Source of the DNA: Periplaneta americana
Taxonomy: Eukaryota; Arthropoda; Insecta; Blattodea; Blattidae
Direction: 5' to 3'
DNA length: 64,000 nt
Assembly (NCBI RefSeq): GCF_040183065.1
Contig: NC_091121.1
Coordinates: forward strand, 41,128,787-41,192,786
Both the position numbers and the translations under genes were made by a program. Below, in pieces: positions 34,348 through 45,660 of the stretch. The notes beneath the pieces were generated by a model, which made no database searches, was not told where the DNA came from, and worked only from the letters and a program-made list of their open reading frames with translations. How positions within the stretch are numbered: the first letter of the stretch is position 1; every line of letters starts with the position of its first letter.

Positions 34348-35815
34348 CAGGGTGATTCACGACTAATGACCTGCGTTTTAGGACTCAGTTCTGTAGGCTC
34401 TTTTGAGCATAAAATATCATGAACATTGGTCCGATTGTCAACCGTTAAGGAGTTACAGCTGATTGAATTCTGCGAAAGTAGCAGTGGTTTTGAGCAGAAC
34501 TGAGAATTACTCAAAATATACATACATATTAATTCAAAATACTATATTATTCATAAAATAAAACATGTCTCAGTTTGGAAGCAGATTTTAAATATTACAC
34601 TTTCAATGTACTTGGCTGCATGGATGTGAATGGCGCACCCGTACCTCATCACGGCTGTCTCTGATGAGCACAGCAGTGAACACAATATGGGCAGGCCTAT
34701 CTTCCCCATATTTCATGTCACAGTGCAACCCTCTTTTTGGTTTACATTCCAGTGTTTGTATGATATGATATATTTGATGTCAGCATTTACAACCATGTAA
34801 TGTGGACTCACAATTTTTGTATCCGGTGCCGCAACTACATTCGTTACAGATATACCTTATGTAGACTCTCTTATACTTGACTTTCGACCCCATTTATATT
34901 GATCAGTATTCTTCCTTTAAATCCTAACAACTTAATTTAGATCATTCAAAATTTACACTTTTATGACCCTGTTCTTGATTTTCAGTAAACTTATATCGTA
35001 TACACACTGTTTCAATAATACTTGATACTAAAACGTACTGGGCGGCCAGGTAGCTCAGAGCTCAGTTGGTAGAGCAGCTGGCTACGGACTGGAAGGTCCG
35101 GGGTTCGATCCCAGGTGGTGACAGGATTTTTTTCTCGTTGCCAAACTTTCAGAACGGCCCCAAGGTTCACTCAGCCTCCTATAAAATTGAGTACCGGGTC
35201 CTTCCCGGGGGTAAAAGGTGGTCAGAGCGTGGTGCTGACCACACCACCTCATTCTAGTGCCGAGGTCATGGAAAGCATGGTGCTCTACCTCCATGCCCCC
35301 CAAGTGCCTTCATGGCATGTTACGGGGATACCTTTACCTTTACCTTTTACTAAAACGTACTATACCATTGTCCAATAAGTTCGTTATTATGTCTGTTTCT
35401 TGTGTACATTTCATTTTCAGATTCCACTAGTTTTCTACATATTATACTTCGCTATCCTAGCTAGCCTCCCCCGCCATACTCCTCACCTATTTTCATTATC
35501 TCTATCGTTTTACTTAATTCCTATTACTCTACTCTAGTTCATTCACAATTGACACTTTATCACTCTGTTCTTGATTTTCAGTTCACTCAGACTATATCGA
35601 GGACACCCTGTTTCTAATAATACTTGTTACTAAAACACAGTGTTTGTATTGTGATGCAAGCAATTGCAAAGCCTGATTCACAGTATGACATTTGGATTTT
35701 TACGAATAATATACAGACTAATGATAATGGAACACATGTTCATATGACTTTTGTGCTCGAAGTGGCCTATAGAACTGATTCCTAAAGTATGGGTTGTTAG
35801 TTGTGACTCACCCTG
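34348..35815. mobile_element. DNA element with about 100-bp terminal inverted repeats (CAGGGTG ends), TA flanks
   Basis: The left end (34348 onward: cagggtgattcacgactaat ... gactcagttctgtaggct ... gagcataaaat) is an imperfect inverse of the right end (about 35715-35815). A TA dinucleotide borders each side, compatible with Tc1/mariner-type insertion. There is no transposase. Inside, 34940-35039 and about 35540-35640 are diverged direct copies (both contain ctgttcttgattttcag). A SINE interrupts it at 35040. Confidence 0.65.
35040..35347 (+). mobile_element. tRNA-derived SINE (family 5) with 14-bp target duplication
   Basis: A box (tagctcag, here with an extra agctcag unit) and B box (gggttcgatcccagg) head the element; the body ends in cctttaccttta units. 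The 14-bp repeat tactaaaacgtact is exact at 35026-35039 and 35348-35361. A second copy is at 37781-38083. The gene-like tRNA head has an extended sequence and no proper fold at its 3' end, so it is not a tRNA gene. Confidence 0.92.
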
Positions 35816-36413
35816 TATAATTCTTATAACATTTCAACGAGTTTCATCTATGCTTGCAGACCATTTTGACTTCCTTGTCAGCAAGACATGTTGAAATTTA
35901 TTGAGTCATGTAGTAACAATAATCTTAAGGTTATATATTCTTGATATAAATTATGTTGAAAGTATCTTGTTTACATATGTCCAGTGAAGAAGATCTGTAA
36001 TCTTATTAAAATTAGGAGGTTAGCTATTTAATGTTGCCAACATTTTTCTTTAAAAATATTTAACAGTATTAAAATATGTTACCAATAATAAAATGTATCA
36101 TTGTATTTCGTTCTTGTAAGAACAATTATGTAGAAGAGCTAAGTTTCAGCATGTATGTGACAAAACAGAAAATTGAATTGTAACGTGTAATTAAGATAGT
36201 TTTATTTTTTCTTTTACACATAATTTATATTTTAGTGCCATCTTCACTCCATACTTTCATTCATCTGCCTGCCTCTTGTTTAATGTACTACTGCACGCCA
36301 ATATTATTTTCTTATCTGGCAGTTAAAAATACTTTCAAGATCCCTTTGTTCGTGTTTGAATTTCCTAAACCAATATTTATAATTAGTCATTTAAACATTT
36401 AAATAATAGTACC

Positions 36414-36607
36414 ACAGTCTAGTACATACAGTCACGAAGCTTGAGGTAATTTTTTGCATTTCTCGTGATACAATGCTCCAAGCGGTTAGCAACTGAGAGT
36501 ACTAGGAACAATAGACTGTGCGATAGTAGCAATCCTAGTGGCTAGCAACTGTCATTGGATGCATATTCCCTACGTATTGAGCTTCGTGACTGTATGTACT
36601 AGACTGT
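36414..36607. mobile_element. MITE with about 28-bp terminal inverted repeats
   Basis: The left end acagtctagtacatacagtc continuing acgaagct is the exact inverse of the right end (agcttcgtgactgtatgtac tagactgt, 36580-36607). The 194-bp unit is non-coding. Short agtac words flank both sides but the duplication is not clean. Confidence 0.75.
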
Positions 36608-37772
36608 AGTAGTACTGTTAACAGAACATTATTGGTGAAGTTGTTATGCAACTCCTGTTTTTAGTTTGTAAATATAATAAAATCTAAATATACTCAAAAT
36701 TCTATCAGATATTTCAATCCCAATTTAAGTCGAAGACTGTAGAATAAAATTAACTCATCTTGTGCCTTTTGAGAATAACTTACGAAAATGTGGTAAAATT
36801 TTTCCTGAAATTTGAGAAAATGAACGAGGTAATCATTATTATGTGCTATTGTTTATAACTTTGAAATATGGAAATTTAAGCCCTTAGTGTTATTTAAAGT
36901 GAACTTGTTGGCAACTTTAATAGGTATGTGGACTGAAATTTTTTTTCTGATTTGGTTGACTGTTCTGCAGTTATTAGATTTATGACACCTCCAGATGTGC
37001 CTAAGGGAAGAACCAAATGTGCATTTTGTTGCTTTATCAAATGGAATTTATTTAATATATGTTACATTAGTACTATATTTACCTGAACCAGACATGTTAA
37101 GTTTCTTAATAGACGAGCAATTCAGATTTGAACTGCAGGTTGTTTGTGAACTCTAATTAATATACTTATATTTATAGTTCTGTCGTCTGGCTGAAGCAAT
37201 TATTATGTAACAGAAGATAAATGGATAATATTAACTTGTCATTTCCTTCAAAGAAGTATATATATCTTAGTTTTATATTAAGATAATTGAGGGTATTACT
37301 CCTTTCACCTTTACTGAGGCATGTAGACGTGAGTCAGCAGTCTGCTAATCAGCCTTGACCCTCTGTGTGTTGTACTAACTAACAAAATAAAACAATTAAT
37401 ATTTATATTCCCATCCATATAATCATCACTATACAAAATAACCAAAGAAGAAATAAAAAATACAAATCCTATAAATATTAAAGATATTCAATCAAATAAT
37501 GCTATAATAATAGATCTTGAACTGAAACAAATTTAATTTTAATTTTATAGGATAACACTGGTTTGATTTAATGTTATTTCTATAGCATAACATGATATTA
37601 ATTAATACCAAACTTCACGAATTTTGGCTAATGCAATATGAAGAAACAAAGATTTTGGATCTCCAACTTTCTATGAGAAAGAGGAGTTTGTTTTTACTAT
37701 CTTTCTAGTGTTTAATTTTTTAATTGAATTAGCCAAACTTGTATGTAACTTATAATTTATGGTACAGTTTTG
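36608..37772. other. AT-rich stretch without recognised features
   Basis: No reading frame with a recognisable domain, no splice-bounded exon candidate, and no terminal repeats were found. Confidence 0.5.
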
Positions 37773-37780
37773 TACAGTTT

Positions 37781-38083
37781 GGGCGGCCGGGTAGCTCAGT
37801 TGGTAGAGCAGCTGGCTACAGACTGAAAGGTCCGGGGTTCGATCCCCGGTGGTGACAGGATTTTTTCTCGTTGCCAAACTTTCAGAACGGCCCCAAGGTT
37901 CACTCAGCCTTCTATAAAATTGAGTACCGGGTCTTTCCTGGGGGTAAAAGGCGGTCAGAGCGTGGTGCCGACCACACCACCTCATTCTAGTGCCGAGGTC
38001 ATGGAAAGCATGGGGCTCTACCTCCATGCCCCCCCCAAGTGCCTTCATGGCATGTTACGGGGATACCTTTACCTTTTTACCTT
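37781..38083 (+). mobile_element. tRNA-derived SINE (family 5), second copy
   Basis: Nearly identical to 35040-35347 over its whole length, with a cleaner head (gtagctcagttggtagagca, B box gggttcgatccccgg). Target repeats tacagttt lie at 37773-37780 and 38084-38091. The low divergence between the two copies suggests recent activity. Confidence 0.92.
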
Positions 38084-38091
38084 TACAGTTT

Positions 38092-40120
38092 TGTTAGAAT
38101 TGTTTCATTACTTAATGAATTAATTTGGTGCTCATTAAAACATACACGAGCATCCTCTGGTGTGTTTTCAGGAAAGGGGCTTGATTCTTTTCTTTTTCTT
38201 TTTTCAATTATGTAGCGCTAGTATTATTTTATTTATCATTATGTTACATATATTTTTAAAAAATGAAACATAACAGACTCTTTTTCTTCATTAATTTTTT
38301 GGCCTAAACTTGTGTATTTATTCCTGCAGAATTTCGCATTGAGTTTTAATCAAATGTGAAACATCTGTTACAAGACTTCACTTACAATTCCGTATTTACA
38401 AATATGTGTAGACATTGTAAAACATGAGAAAAAAAATTGTACCCATTTATCGCCTCTTTACAATTTTTAAATGTCTCTTCTCCCTCTGTTCCCCACCAAG
38501 TTTTTGGAGCGATTTGGTTGCATTATATACTCTACTACATTCATTTGTTTGTGTTTGACATTCTGATGCGTCATGTATTTACCATTCATCTGCCCCACTA
38601 ACACTGATCACTGCCTAAGTAATATTAATTCTTAGTTTGCTTTTCAGTGTTTGTTGACATTTCTGTGTTCTGGAAACTTTTTAGATATTCTGCTATCATT
38701 TTTCACATTTTCTAATTTAACGAGTTGTTTTGAAATGCCCAAGATTTGGTTGGTGTTGCAGCCATTAACATTCATTTTAATGATTAGCCTTCCTGCTTTG
38801 TTGTTATTTTACGTCAATATTCATACATTGCGTTGCCATAGAAGCTGATGCTGGATTTTTTATTTTTACTAAATTTGTGTTCCATACTTGTCATTTATTT
38901 ACAGAAATATGACAGCTAACAGAAATGGCATTTTTCTAAAGAATTCACAATGTTATTAATATGGAACTCTGTTTCTCGTCACGATTTTTCATGTATTTTC
39001 AGAACTTTCAGACAATAATGTGATCTGTGTTTGCTAAGGTAAATATAGTACAGATTTTTATGGATTGTGTAATTGTGATAGTAAAAGTAAGTAAAGAATT
39101 CTCATAGATATGACGGGAAAAACCTACTATAATATAACAACCAATAAAGCATGGACTCAGGACCGACCAAAGGAACAGTAGCATCAGTGTTTTTTCTTTT
39201 GATGGTTAGGTGCCACAAATGTTTAAAATTCTCAGAGTTTAATTTCAAAGTAATAATACTGGTAAATAAAAATTATTTGATTTTTGTACAGGTAGAATTA
39301 ATGAATAGCCTATATTTTTTACGTGTAGCACATGACTATAAAGAGTAAATTTGACAGTGATTTATTACATATATGTATTAATACAAAATACTCAAATTAT
39401 ATAATAAAATTTATGACATTTTTAATTAATTAAAATTTGTCAGAATGCTGCCAAAGCAAATTTTGCAACTAAAACTTCTACTTTTGGTCGGTACTGCATA
39501 AAAGAGTAACTTTTATCCATGCTACTGAACATTTTTTTGCATAGGTTGTAATGGTCACCACAGAACTTACGTTGTTATATACAGGATGTTTCATAATATG
39601 TTAGCTCCATTACAAGGGATGGATTCAGACTAAAACAATTTTAAAAATTGATACAAAACTATGTCTGATATTGCTTCAATTCAAGTTATATTTGCTTTTA
39701 TGTTCTAGCAACAATATGTTTCCTTACAAGAAAAGTCTTTCTCCATGTTGCAGAGTTGGCAGTAAACTGCAATAGTGCGTCTCTTTGATAATAACATGAA
39801 AGCTGAGAAATCCAGTATATTTATATGAACATTAAAAAAATGAGTCCATGTGTTACAACTTCATCCCATGAGAAACACAGGTGAACAAAATTGATCTCCA
39901 GCACATTTACTGAAAGATGACCAATACTATTAATCGAAATTAATATGCTTGTAGTGGAAAGAGCAGATATGTAGAATATATATTTTTTTTTCGTCTATTT
40001 CTAGCAATGATAGTAACGTAAGCAATGGTTTATATAACATCAAAATTAATTGAAATGACTCATAGACTGAGTCGCCATAACAAATAGCAAGATCTTACAC
40101 AAACTCTATCCTTCTTTATC
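38092..40120. other. AT-rich stretch, no gene recognised
   Basis: Short frames only. A solitary DNA-element end-like motif (atacaggatgtttcat) occurs at about 39582 without a visible partner. Confidence 0.45.
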
Positions 40121-41720
40121 TTCCTTTTTGAGCTAAAAGTTTTGGTCTTCCCAACAGTATCCTTCCATTTCTCTGTCCTTCATTCAGCTCTTAACTTTCA
40201 TGTCCTTAGGTCATTTATTATGTCGCCCTCCATCTCTTTCGATCTCCCTTGTCGTTATGTATCCATTTGTAAATCTTCTTAACTATCCTTCATTCTGGCA
40301 TTGTATGGCCAAACCATCTTAAGGCGCATCTCCACTATTAAACATTTAACAACAACATGTTGAATTTAACATGTATATGGACATTTCAAGTCTCCATTGA
40401 CTTAACATGTTAACTAAGTATGTTGAATTTAACACTTTTAACATGTTGGCGTGTTTTCCAGCAGAAATGGAAAACATGTCAAGTCAATTCATTTGCTCGT
40501 GCAGCATCGGTACTGTTCGGCAAAGTTCGTACAGTTTCCATAGCAACAACTATAAGTTCCGATTTTGTGGCGTGTATCTTGATCGTTTTTATACTATCAT
40601 TGGTCCTTTGTGTTGGCTGTAATTTGTTCGAAGTAATGGAGTGGACGAAAGAAAATACATTAGAATAAAATTAATGCACTGATGGAAAGGCCTTGTTTGT
40701 GGGATGTGTCTGCAAAAGAATACACGGGCAAAACTAAGAAGGCCGACTGTTTTAGAGAACTGGAATTATTATTTAACTGTTCTCGAGAATGCAATAGAGA
40801 GTTTTCGCACTCTCATCATACGCTAAACGTTAATGCTATGTTCACGTCAGTAATGATCGTATTTGGTAATGTATGTTAACGTTTGTAAAACTTCGGAAAG
40901 AATAATTATACGATATTACCTGCTCCTTTAACATCTATCATGTCGTAGGTCCTATGATGGTCAGTCAATCGTGCTGTAATGTTTTTAATTGAGATGAAAT
41001 GGCTGCTCTTAAATTGTGTATTTCTTTGATGTAACAGGAAGTATTTTTGCAGCACTATATTAAAATCGTGTTCTGACATTCTCAGCAAGTTTTTGAATCC
41101 TAATTGATACTGTATTCAACTTCAAGTTCATTTAGAATGTATCCTGCATAGTGTCTTTTACTAAGATTTTGCCACATCCACATTCTCATTTTCTTCCTTT
41201 TCAAAGCCTTGTAACAAGCAATAGAGGCAATTACAAAAGTCATATCATCATCTGAGTCCATTCTCCAAGGTTTGAAAATAAAACACTATCTATATTAAAA
41301 TCTCATAGACTGTTTATGGTGCACTACGCAAAGAAAGTCAAGTTTAACATGTTTAACAGTGTGGACAAAGTGTTAAATGAAATTAGCATTAAAATGTTCA
41401 ATCAACATGTTAGGATGTTAACGGTAAACAATTTAACATTTAACATGTTGTTGTTAAATGTTTAATAGCGGATACGAGCCTTTAGTCTTGGAACTTGATA
41501 AAGTTTATCATGTTTTTATTTCGAAATATTCTGCAGGTGCCATTTATTTCTTTAGTGGATCCAGATATTCATAATATTGTCCTTTTAAATACAATAATTT
41601 TTGTTGTGTAGCTCCTTTAAATACCTATGTTTTGTGACCATAAGTTACAGCTAGTCTATCACTGCTAAGCAGTTTTCATTTTCTCATGTTTGGAGAATAA
41701 TTTGCCTAGAGTAATTCTCT
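40121..41720 (-). mobile_element. RTE LINE fragment split by a Harbinger-like element
   Basis: The minus strand shows the RTE tail 'RWFGHTMPE' with 'KIYKWIHNDKGDR' at 40321-40200. After the insertion (40322-41481) it continues with a degraded 'YGHKT' segment near 41630. The sequence reads through when the insert is removed at the TTA duplication. Confidence 0.6.
40322..41481 (+). mobile_element. PIF/Harbinger-type element with TTA duplication and MADF gene remnant
   Basis: Long inverted ends (aggcgcatctccactattaa / ttaatagcggatacgagcct, then acatttaacaacaacatgtt on both sides) are flanked by TTA at 40319-40321 and 41482-41484. This 3-bp TWA duplication is typical of PIF/Harbinger. The plus strand encodes a decayed MADF domain: 'EWTKENTLE' then, one frame over, 'ERPCLWDVSAKEYTGKTKKA' and 'DCFREL'. 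MADF/Myb proteins are the known second ORF of such elements. No DDE transposase is seen. Confidence 0.75.
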
Positions 41721-41963
41721 GTTTTGTTTCATCCTCTTATTGAATTATTACCATTTATGATTGAACCAATCTTGTTAAAGCAGTAAATTTGTTTCATACA
41801 AGTACACATAATTAATATCAACTCAACTCATTTCTTGATATTCACATTCATGCATTAGTTGTTAATAGACTTGTATGTAAGTTTCTGACACTGTCAAAGT
41901 CTTAAAGCTACATAAAATCTTACAATTAAAATTTAGTAACACTACATTAAAACTATACACAAT

Positions 41964-41964
41964 A

Positions 41965-42016
<52 letters not shown>
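41964..42016. repeat. (act)n microsatellite at a LINE 3' end
   Basis: About 17 consecutive act units directly abut the 3' end of the minus-strand RTE fragment at 42017, so it is likely the element's own tail or was seeded by it. Confidence 0.85.
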
Positions 42017-42019
<3 letters not shown>

Positions 42020-43092
42020 ACTGGCTTTTAAGGAACCTGAAGATTCATTGCCGCCCTCACATAAGCCCGCCATTGGTCCCTATCCTGAGCAAGATTAATC
42101 CCTTCTTCACCTCCCTCAAATCCATTTTAATATCTTCCCATCTACGTCTCGGCCTCCCCAAAGGTCAATTTCCCTCCGGCCTTCCATCTAACACACTATA
42201 TGCATTTCTGGATTCGCCCATACGTGCTATATGCCCTGCCCATCTCAAACGTCTGGATTTAATGTTCCTAATTATGTCAGGTGAAGAATACAATGCGTGC
42301 AGTTCTGTGTTGTGTAACTTCCTCCGTTCTCCTGTAACTTCATCCCTTTTAGCTCCTAATATTTTCCTACGAACCTTATTCTCAAACACGCTTTACCTAT
42401 GTTCCTCTCTCAAAGTGAGAGTTCAAGTTTCACAACCATACAGAACAGCTGGTAATATAACTGTTTTATGAATTCTAACTTTCAGATTTTTTTGACAGCA
42501 GACTGGATGATAAAAGCTTCTCAACCGAATAATAACAGGCATTTCCCATATTTATTCTGTGTTTAATTTCCTCCAGAGTATCATTCATATTTGTTACTGT
42601 TGCTCCAAGATATTTGAACTTCTCCACCTCTTCAAAAGACAAATTTCCAATTTTTATATTTCAATTTCGTACAATATTCTCGTCACGAGACATCATATAT
42701 TTTGTCTTTTCGGGATTTACTTCCAAACCTATTTCTTTACTTGCTTCCAGTAAAATTCCCGTGTTTTCCCTAATCGTTGTGGATTTTCTCCTAACATATT
42801 CACGTCATCCGCATAGACAAGCAGCTGATGTAACCCATTCAATTCCAAACCCTCACTGTTATCTTGGACTTTCCTAATGGCATACTCTAGAGCAAAGTTA
42901 AAAAGTAAAGGTGATAGTGCATCTCCTTGCTTTAGCCCACAGTGAATTGGAAATGCATCTGACAGAAACTCACCTATACGAACTCTGCTGTACGTTTCAC
43001 TGAGACACATTTTAATTAATCGAACTAGTTTCTTTGGAATACCAAATTTAATAAGAATATCATATAAAACTTCTCTCTTAACCGAGTCCATA
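42017..43092 (-). mobile_element. RTE-type LINE fragment (family B), minus strand, with (act)n tail
   Basis: The minus-strand frame 42729-43091 is open through '[20 protein letters not shown]', '[20 protein letters not shown]', '[19 protein letters not shown]' (YADD intact). After a break, frame 42165-42389 gives 'RRLRWAGHIARMGESRNAYS'. The 3' end abuts a (tag)n/(act)n microsatellite at 41964-42016. 5'-truncated at about 43092. Better preserved than the sister copy at 19963. Confidence 0.9.
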
Positions 43093-43654
43093 TTACATTG
43101 AATAACAATGACTGAGAATCATAACTATTTACAGTGAACTATACATATATTGGTATTTTACATGATAACTGAAAGTAATAATTCATGTCCGCTTATTGCG
43201 TCCTGTAGTCATAGATAGGGGTGTAAATTCTAACGACGGAATTCTTCATACTCCAGACAATGACGTGCAACATGCAGGAACACCACCCCTGAATTTAGTG
43301 TTCATTTAAATACTCCTGTAATGAATAATAACATTTTTGCTGTAAATTTCGAATAACTGCAATTTGAAGCCAGTACATGTAAAACTTTTTTCATACAGTA
43401 AAGTTTTATGTGAGAAAGAGAACAGGTCGTTTTTTTGTTTTTTGTGTTGTATGAATGTATTCTAGAATTTTTCTGGAAGCCAGACAGGTTTGTTTTTATG
43501 TAGACAAGGGTCTCTAAGATGTAAACACAAGAAAGTGGTAGAATATGTAATTTTTTTTAAATTTGCCTGTAACTGCTTGCTTTCATAAGTATTCTCAAAG
43601 TAATTAATTGATGAACTAGTGGACTTACTCGTGTTAAATATGTAATATTTGTCC

Positions 43655-43697
43655 GGCTTACAGCTGTTTCAGTGCTACGCGCACCATCATCAGAGCC
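43655..43697 (-). ncRNA. hammerhead ribozyme-like motif in the 3' repeat of the first Penelope-like element
   Basis: Minus strand: GGCU, CUGAUGA, hairpin (GGUGC / GCACU with loop GCGUA), GAAA, C-AGCU-G, UA, AGCC. Helix I is GGCU/AGCC, helix III a single C-G pair with a palindromic AGCU loop, and cleavage would follow UA. One extra U separates CUGAUGA from helix II, a departure from the minimal consensus. Hammerheads are known in Penelope-like repeats. It is sense relative to the coding strand. Confidence 0.6.
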
Positions 43698-44373
43698 TGC
43701 TAGATCACGACGTCATCTCGAACTTCTCTGCCTGTTAAGAGGGTGTGTTTTATTGTTGGAAGGTGTTGAAGTGTGGAGTCGAATAGTGTGTGTGTACTGA
43801 AATTGATCTGTGTGTTGAGGATTTGATCGGGGTGTGTTTTAGTGTGTTTGTATATTTCATATTGTTCTAGTGTGTTGAGTTTTTGGTTCTTGGGTTGTGT
43901 GTGTAGGATTTCCATGTCCGTATTTATGTTATTGTATGTATGGTTAGTATTGGTTATGTGATCGGCGCATGTAGATATATTGTGTCCTCCGGTTATAGCT
44001 TTAATGTGTTCTTTGTAGTGTGTTTGGAATGATCTGCCTGTCTGTCCTATGTAGAACTTGTCGCAACTATTATTCTTGTGATGTGTTGTTATCTGTGAGC
44101 ATTTGTTTTAGTATCTGTAATGTGTCCTGTATTGGTATATTAGTGTATAAGTTGTTGATATCGAATGATGCTAGTGTTGCACAGTGCGGTATGTGTTGTT
44201 GTTTTGTTTTGTTTTGTTGACGAGGTCTATAGTGTTCTTTATGAATTTTATGTTGTTTCTGATGATTTTGTCCATGTGTGTGGCTAGTTTGTGTGCTGGT
44301 GCCTGTCTGTAGTTGATATAAAACACACCCTCTTAACAGGCAGAGAAGTTCGAGATGACGCCGCGATCTAGTA

Positions 44374-44416
44374 GGCTCTGATGATGGTGCGCATAGCACT
44401 GAAACAGCTGTAAGCC
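44374..44416 (+). ncRNA. hammerhead ribozyme-like motif in the inverted 5' repeat of the same element
   Basis: The same motif on the plus strand: GGCU (44374-44377), CUGAUGA (44378-44384), hairpin GGUGC/GCACU with loop GCAUA, GAAA (44401-44404), CAGCUG, UA, AGCC (44413-44416). The only change from the other copy is in the hairpin loop (GCGUA to GCAUA), so all paired and core bases agree. Confidence 0.6.
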
Positions 44417-44639
44417 GGACAAATATTATATATTTAACACGAGTAAGTCCACTAGTTCATCAATTAATTATATTCAAGTGTTAAAAGTGGTGTACGCAAG
44501 ATTCAAAATGGATTATTCTCAAAGTCCTCTTCTGTAATTTTGGTTGAGTTCCCCCAGAATATCATGAGGGAATGAAAGCAGACATAATAGAGAGATTGAG
44601 CAGAATTTAGACCTGTATTTTAGTTACTGAACGTGAAGC

Positions 44640-45660
44640 AAAACATATTTAATTTTTTTTTTTTTTTGGGCCAATAGTTCTATATGTTTTTGCCAATTTA
44701 AATGTTGATCTACCCAAACATTCAGGAATTTAGTTTCATGTATGTATTCTATTGTTGTATCCTGGTAAATGATGCTATATTGATTTATATTTTTGTTTTG
44801 AGGCAATTGAAAAGAGATTGCTACAGTTTTTGTCTTTGTTTACTATTAGACTATTTGTTTTGTACCACTTAACTAATTTCATCATCATCCTTAGCTCGAC
44901 AACCCATCATGGGTCCTGGCTGTCCATAGGAGTTTCTGCCATTCATCCCTATTTCTAGCAACACTCATCCAGTTTTTAACTCCAATAGTTCTGGCATCCT
45001 CCCTGATGCCATCCTCCCATCTGACCTTTGGTCTTCCTCTTCATCTACTTTCCCTGGTTCATATCAGAGGACTCTGATGGCTGGTCTCAAGTCCTCTAAT
45101 CTCATTATATGACCAGCCCATCTCAGGCGTTCCATTTTTATAAATGATGTTATATTGGGTTCGCTGAATAGTTCATATAATTCATGATTATACCGGGCTC
45201 TCCAATCATTATCTACATTGACTGGCGCAAAGATCGACCTTAAAACCTTCCGTTCAAAAATGTTTAATCTATGTATATCCTTTTTTGTCAATGTCCAGGC
45301 TTCTGAGGCATAAGTGAGGACTGGTCTTATCAAAGTTTTATATATCCTAATTTTGCTTTGGGGGGTTAATATTTTAGATCTAATATGTCTCATGAGACCA
45401 TAGTAGCATCTATTAGCGAGGAAGATTCTTTTACCAATTTCAAGGCTCATATCATTATCCTGAACTTAACTGATTTATCCATCATATATTTTATGTTGAA
45501 TTCAGTATTATTTTTATTTTCTCCAGTCATGAAAATACTATTGTCATCAGCAAAAAAAAAAAGTTAATTTTGTATGAGTGGAATGGAAGTCTAAATAATT
45601 TATATATATTAAGAACATTATTGGTCCATTTTTAATGACGCTGTTTGTCATCAGTTGAAT
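44640..45660 (-). mobile_element. CR1/Jockey-like LINE RT fragment interrupted by an RTE
   Basis: Minus strand: 'GPIMFLIYINYLDF' and 'FFADDNSIFMTG' (catalytic FADD) at 45640-45530; after the nested RTE, 'SLIVNKDKTV' and 'HETKFLNVWVDQHLNWQKHI' at 44870-44640. These are consecutive RT motifs, so one ORF was split. The downstream end merges into a poly-T run near 44655. Confidence 0.82.
44880..45463 (-). mobile_element. RTE LINE 3' fragment nested in the CR1-like LINE, 13-bp target duplication
   Basis: Direct repeats acttaactaattt (44867-44879) and acttaactgattt (45464-45476) differ at one base. The open minus frame 45064-45450 reads 'GKRIFLANRCYYGLMRHIRS', 'LIRPVLTYASEAWTLTKKDI' and 'MERLRWAGHIMRLEDLRPAI'. 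The 3' tail is a (gat)n run at 44880-44889. Confidence 0.9.

Larger units (their letters stand above)
43602..44513 (-). mobile_element. Penelope-like element with inverted terminal repeats and GIY-YIG endonuclease
   Basis: Exact 12-bp repeats tattctcaaagt flank it (43590-43601 and 44514-44525). The two ends (43602-43753 and about 44325-44467) are inverted copies of each other. Between them the minus strand reads 'LASFDINNLYTNIPIQDTLQ' (an RT palm motif with catalytic Asp), then after a deletion 'CDKFYIGQTGRSFQT', 'EHIKAITGGHN' and 'LNTLEQYEIYKHT', the GIY-YIG endonuclease of Penelope-like elements. The ORF end runs into the 3' repeat. It is internally deleted, so inactive alone. Both repeats contain a hammerhead-like motif. 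Confidence 0.88.

Noticed and set aside
34032..34523. 163-codon minus-strand frame
   Set aside because: Overlaps the terminal repeat of a DNA element and has no recognisable motif; low-complexity AT-rich reading.
35040..35115. apparent tRNA gene
   Set aside because: The A and B boxes are those of a SINE head, with a conserved non-tRNA body and target duplications; same for 37781, 11337, 58081 and 32173.
41964..42016. possible CRISPR-like repeat array
   Set aside because: A trinucleotide microsatellite with no spacers, in a eukaryotic genome.
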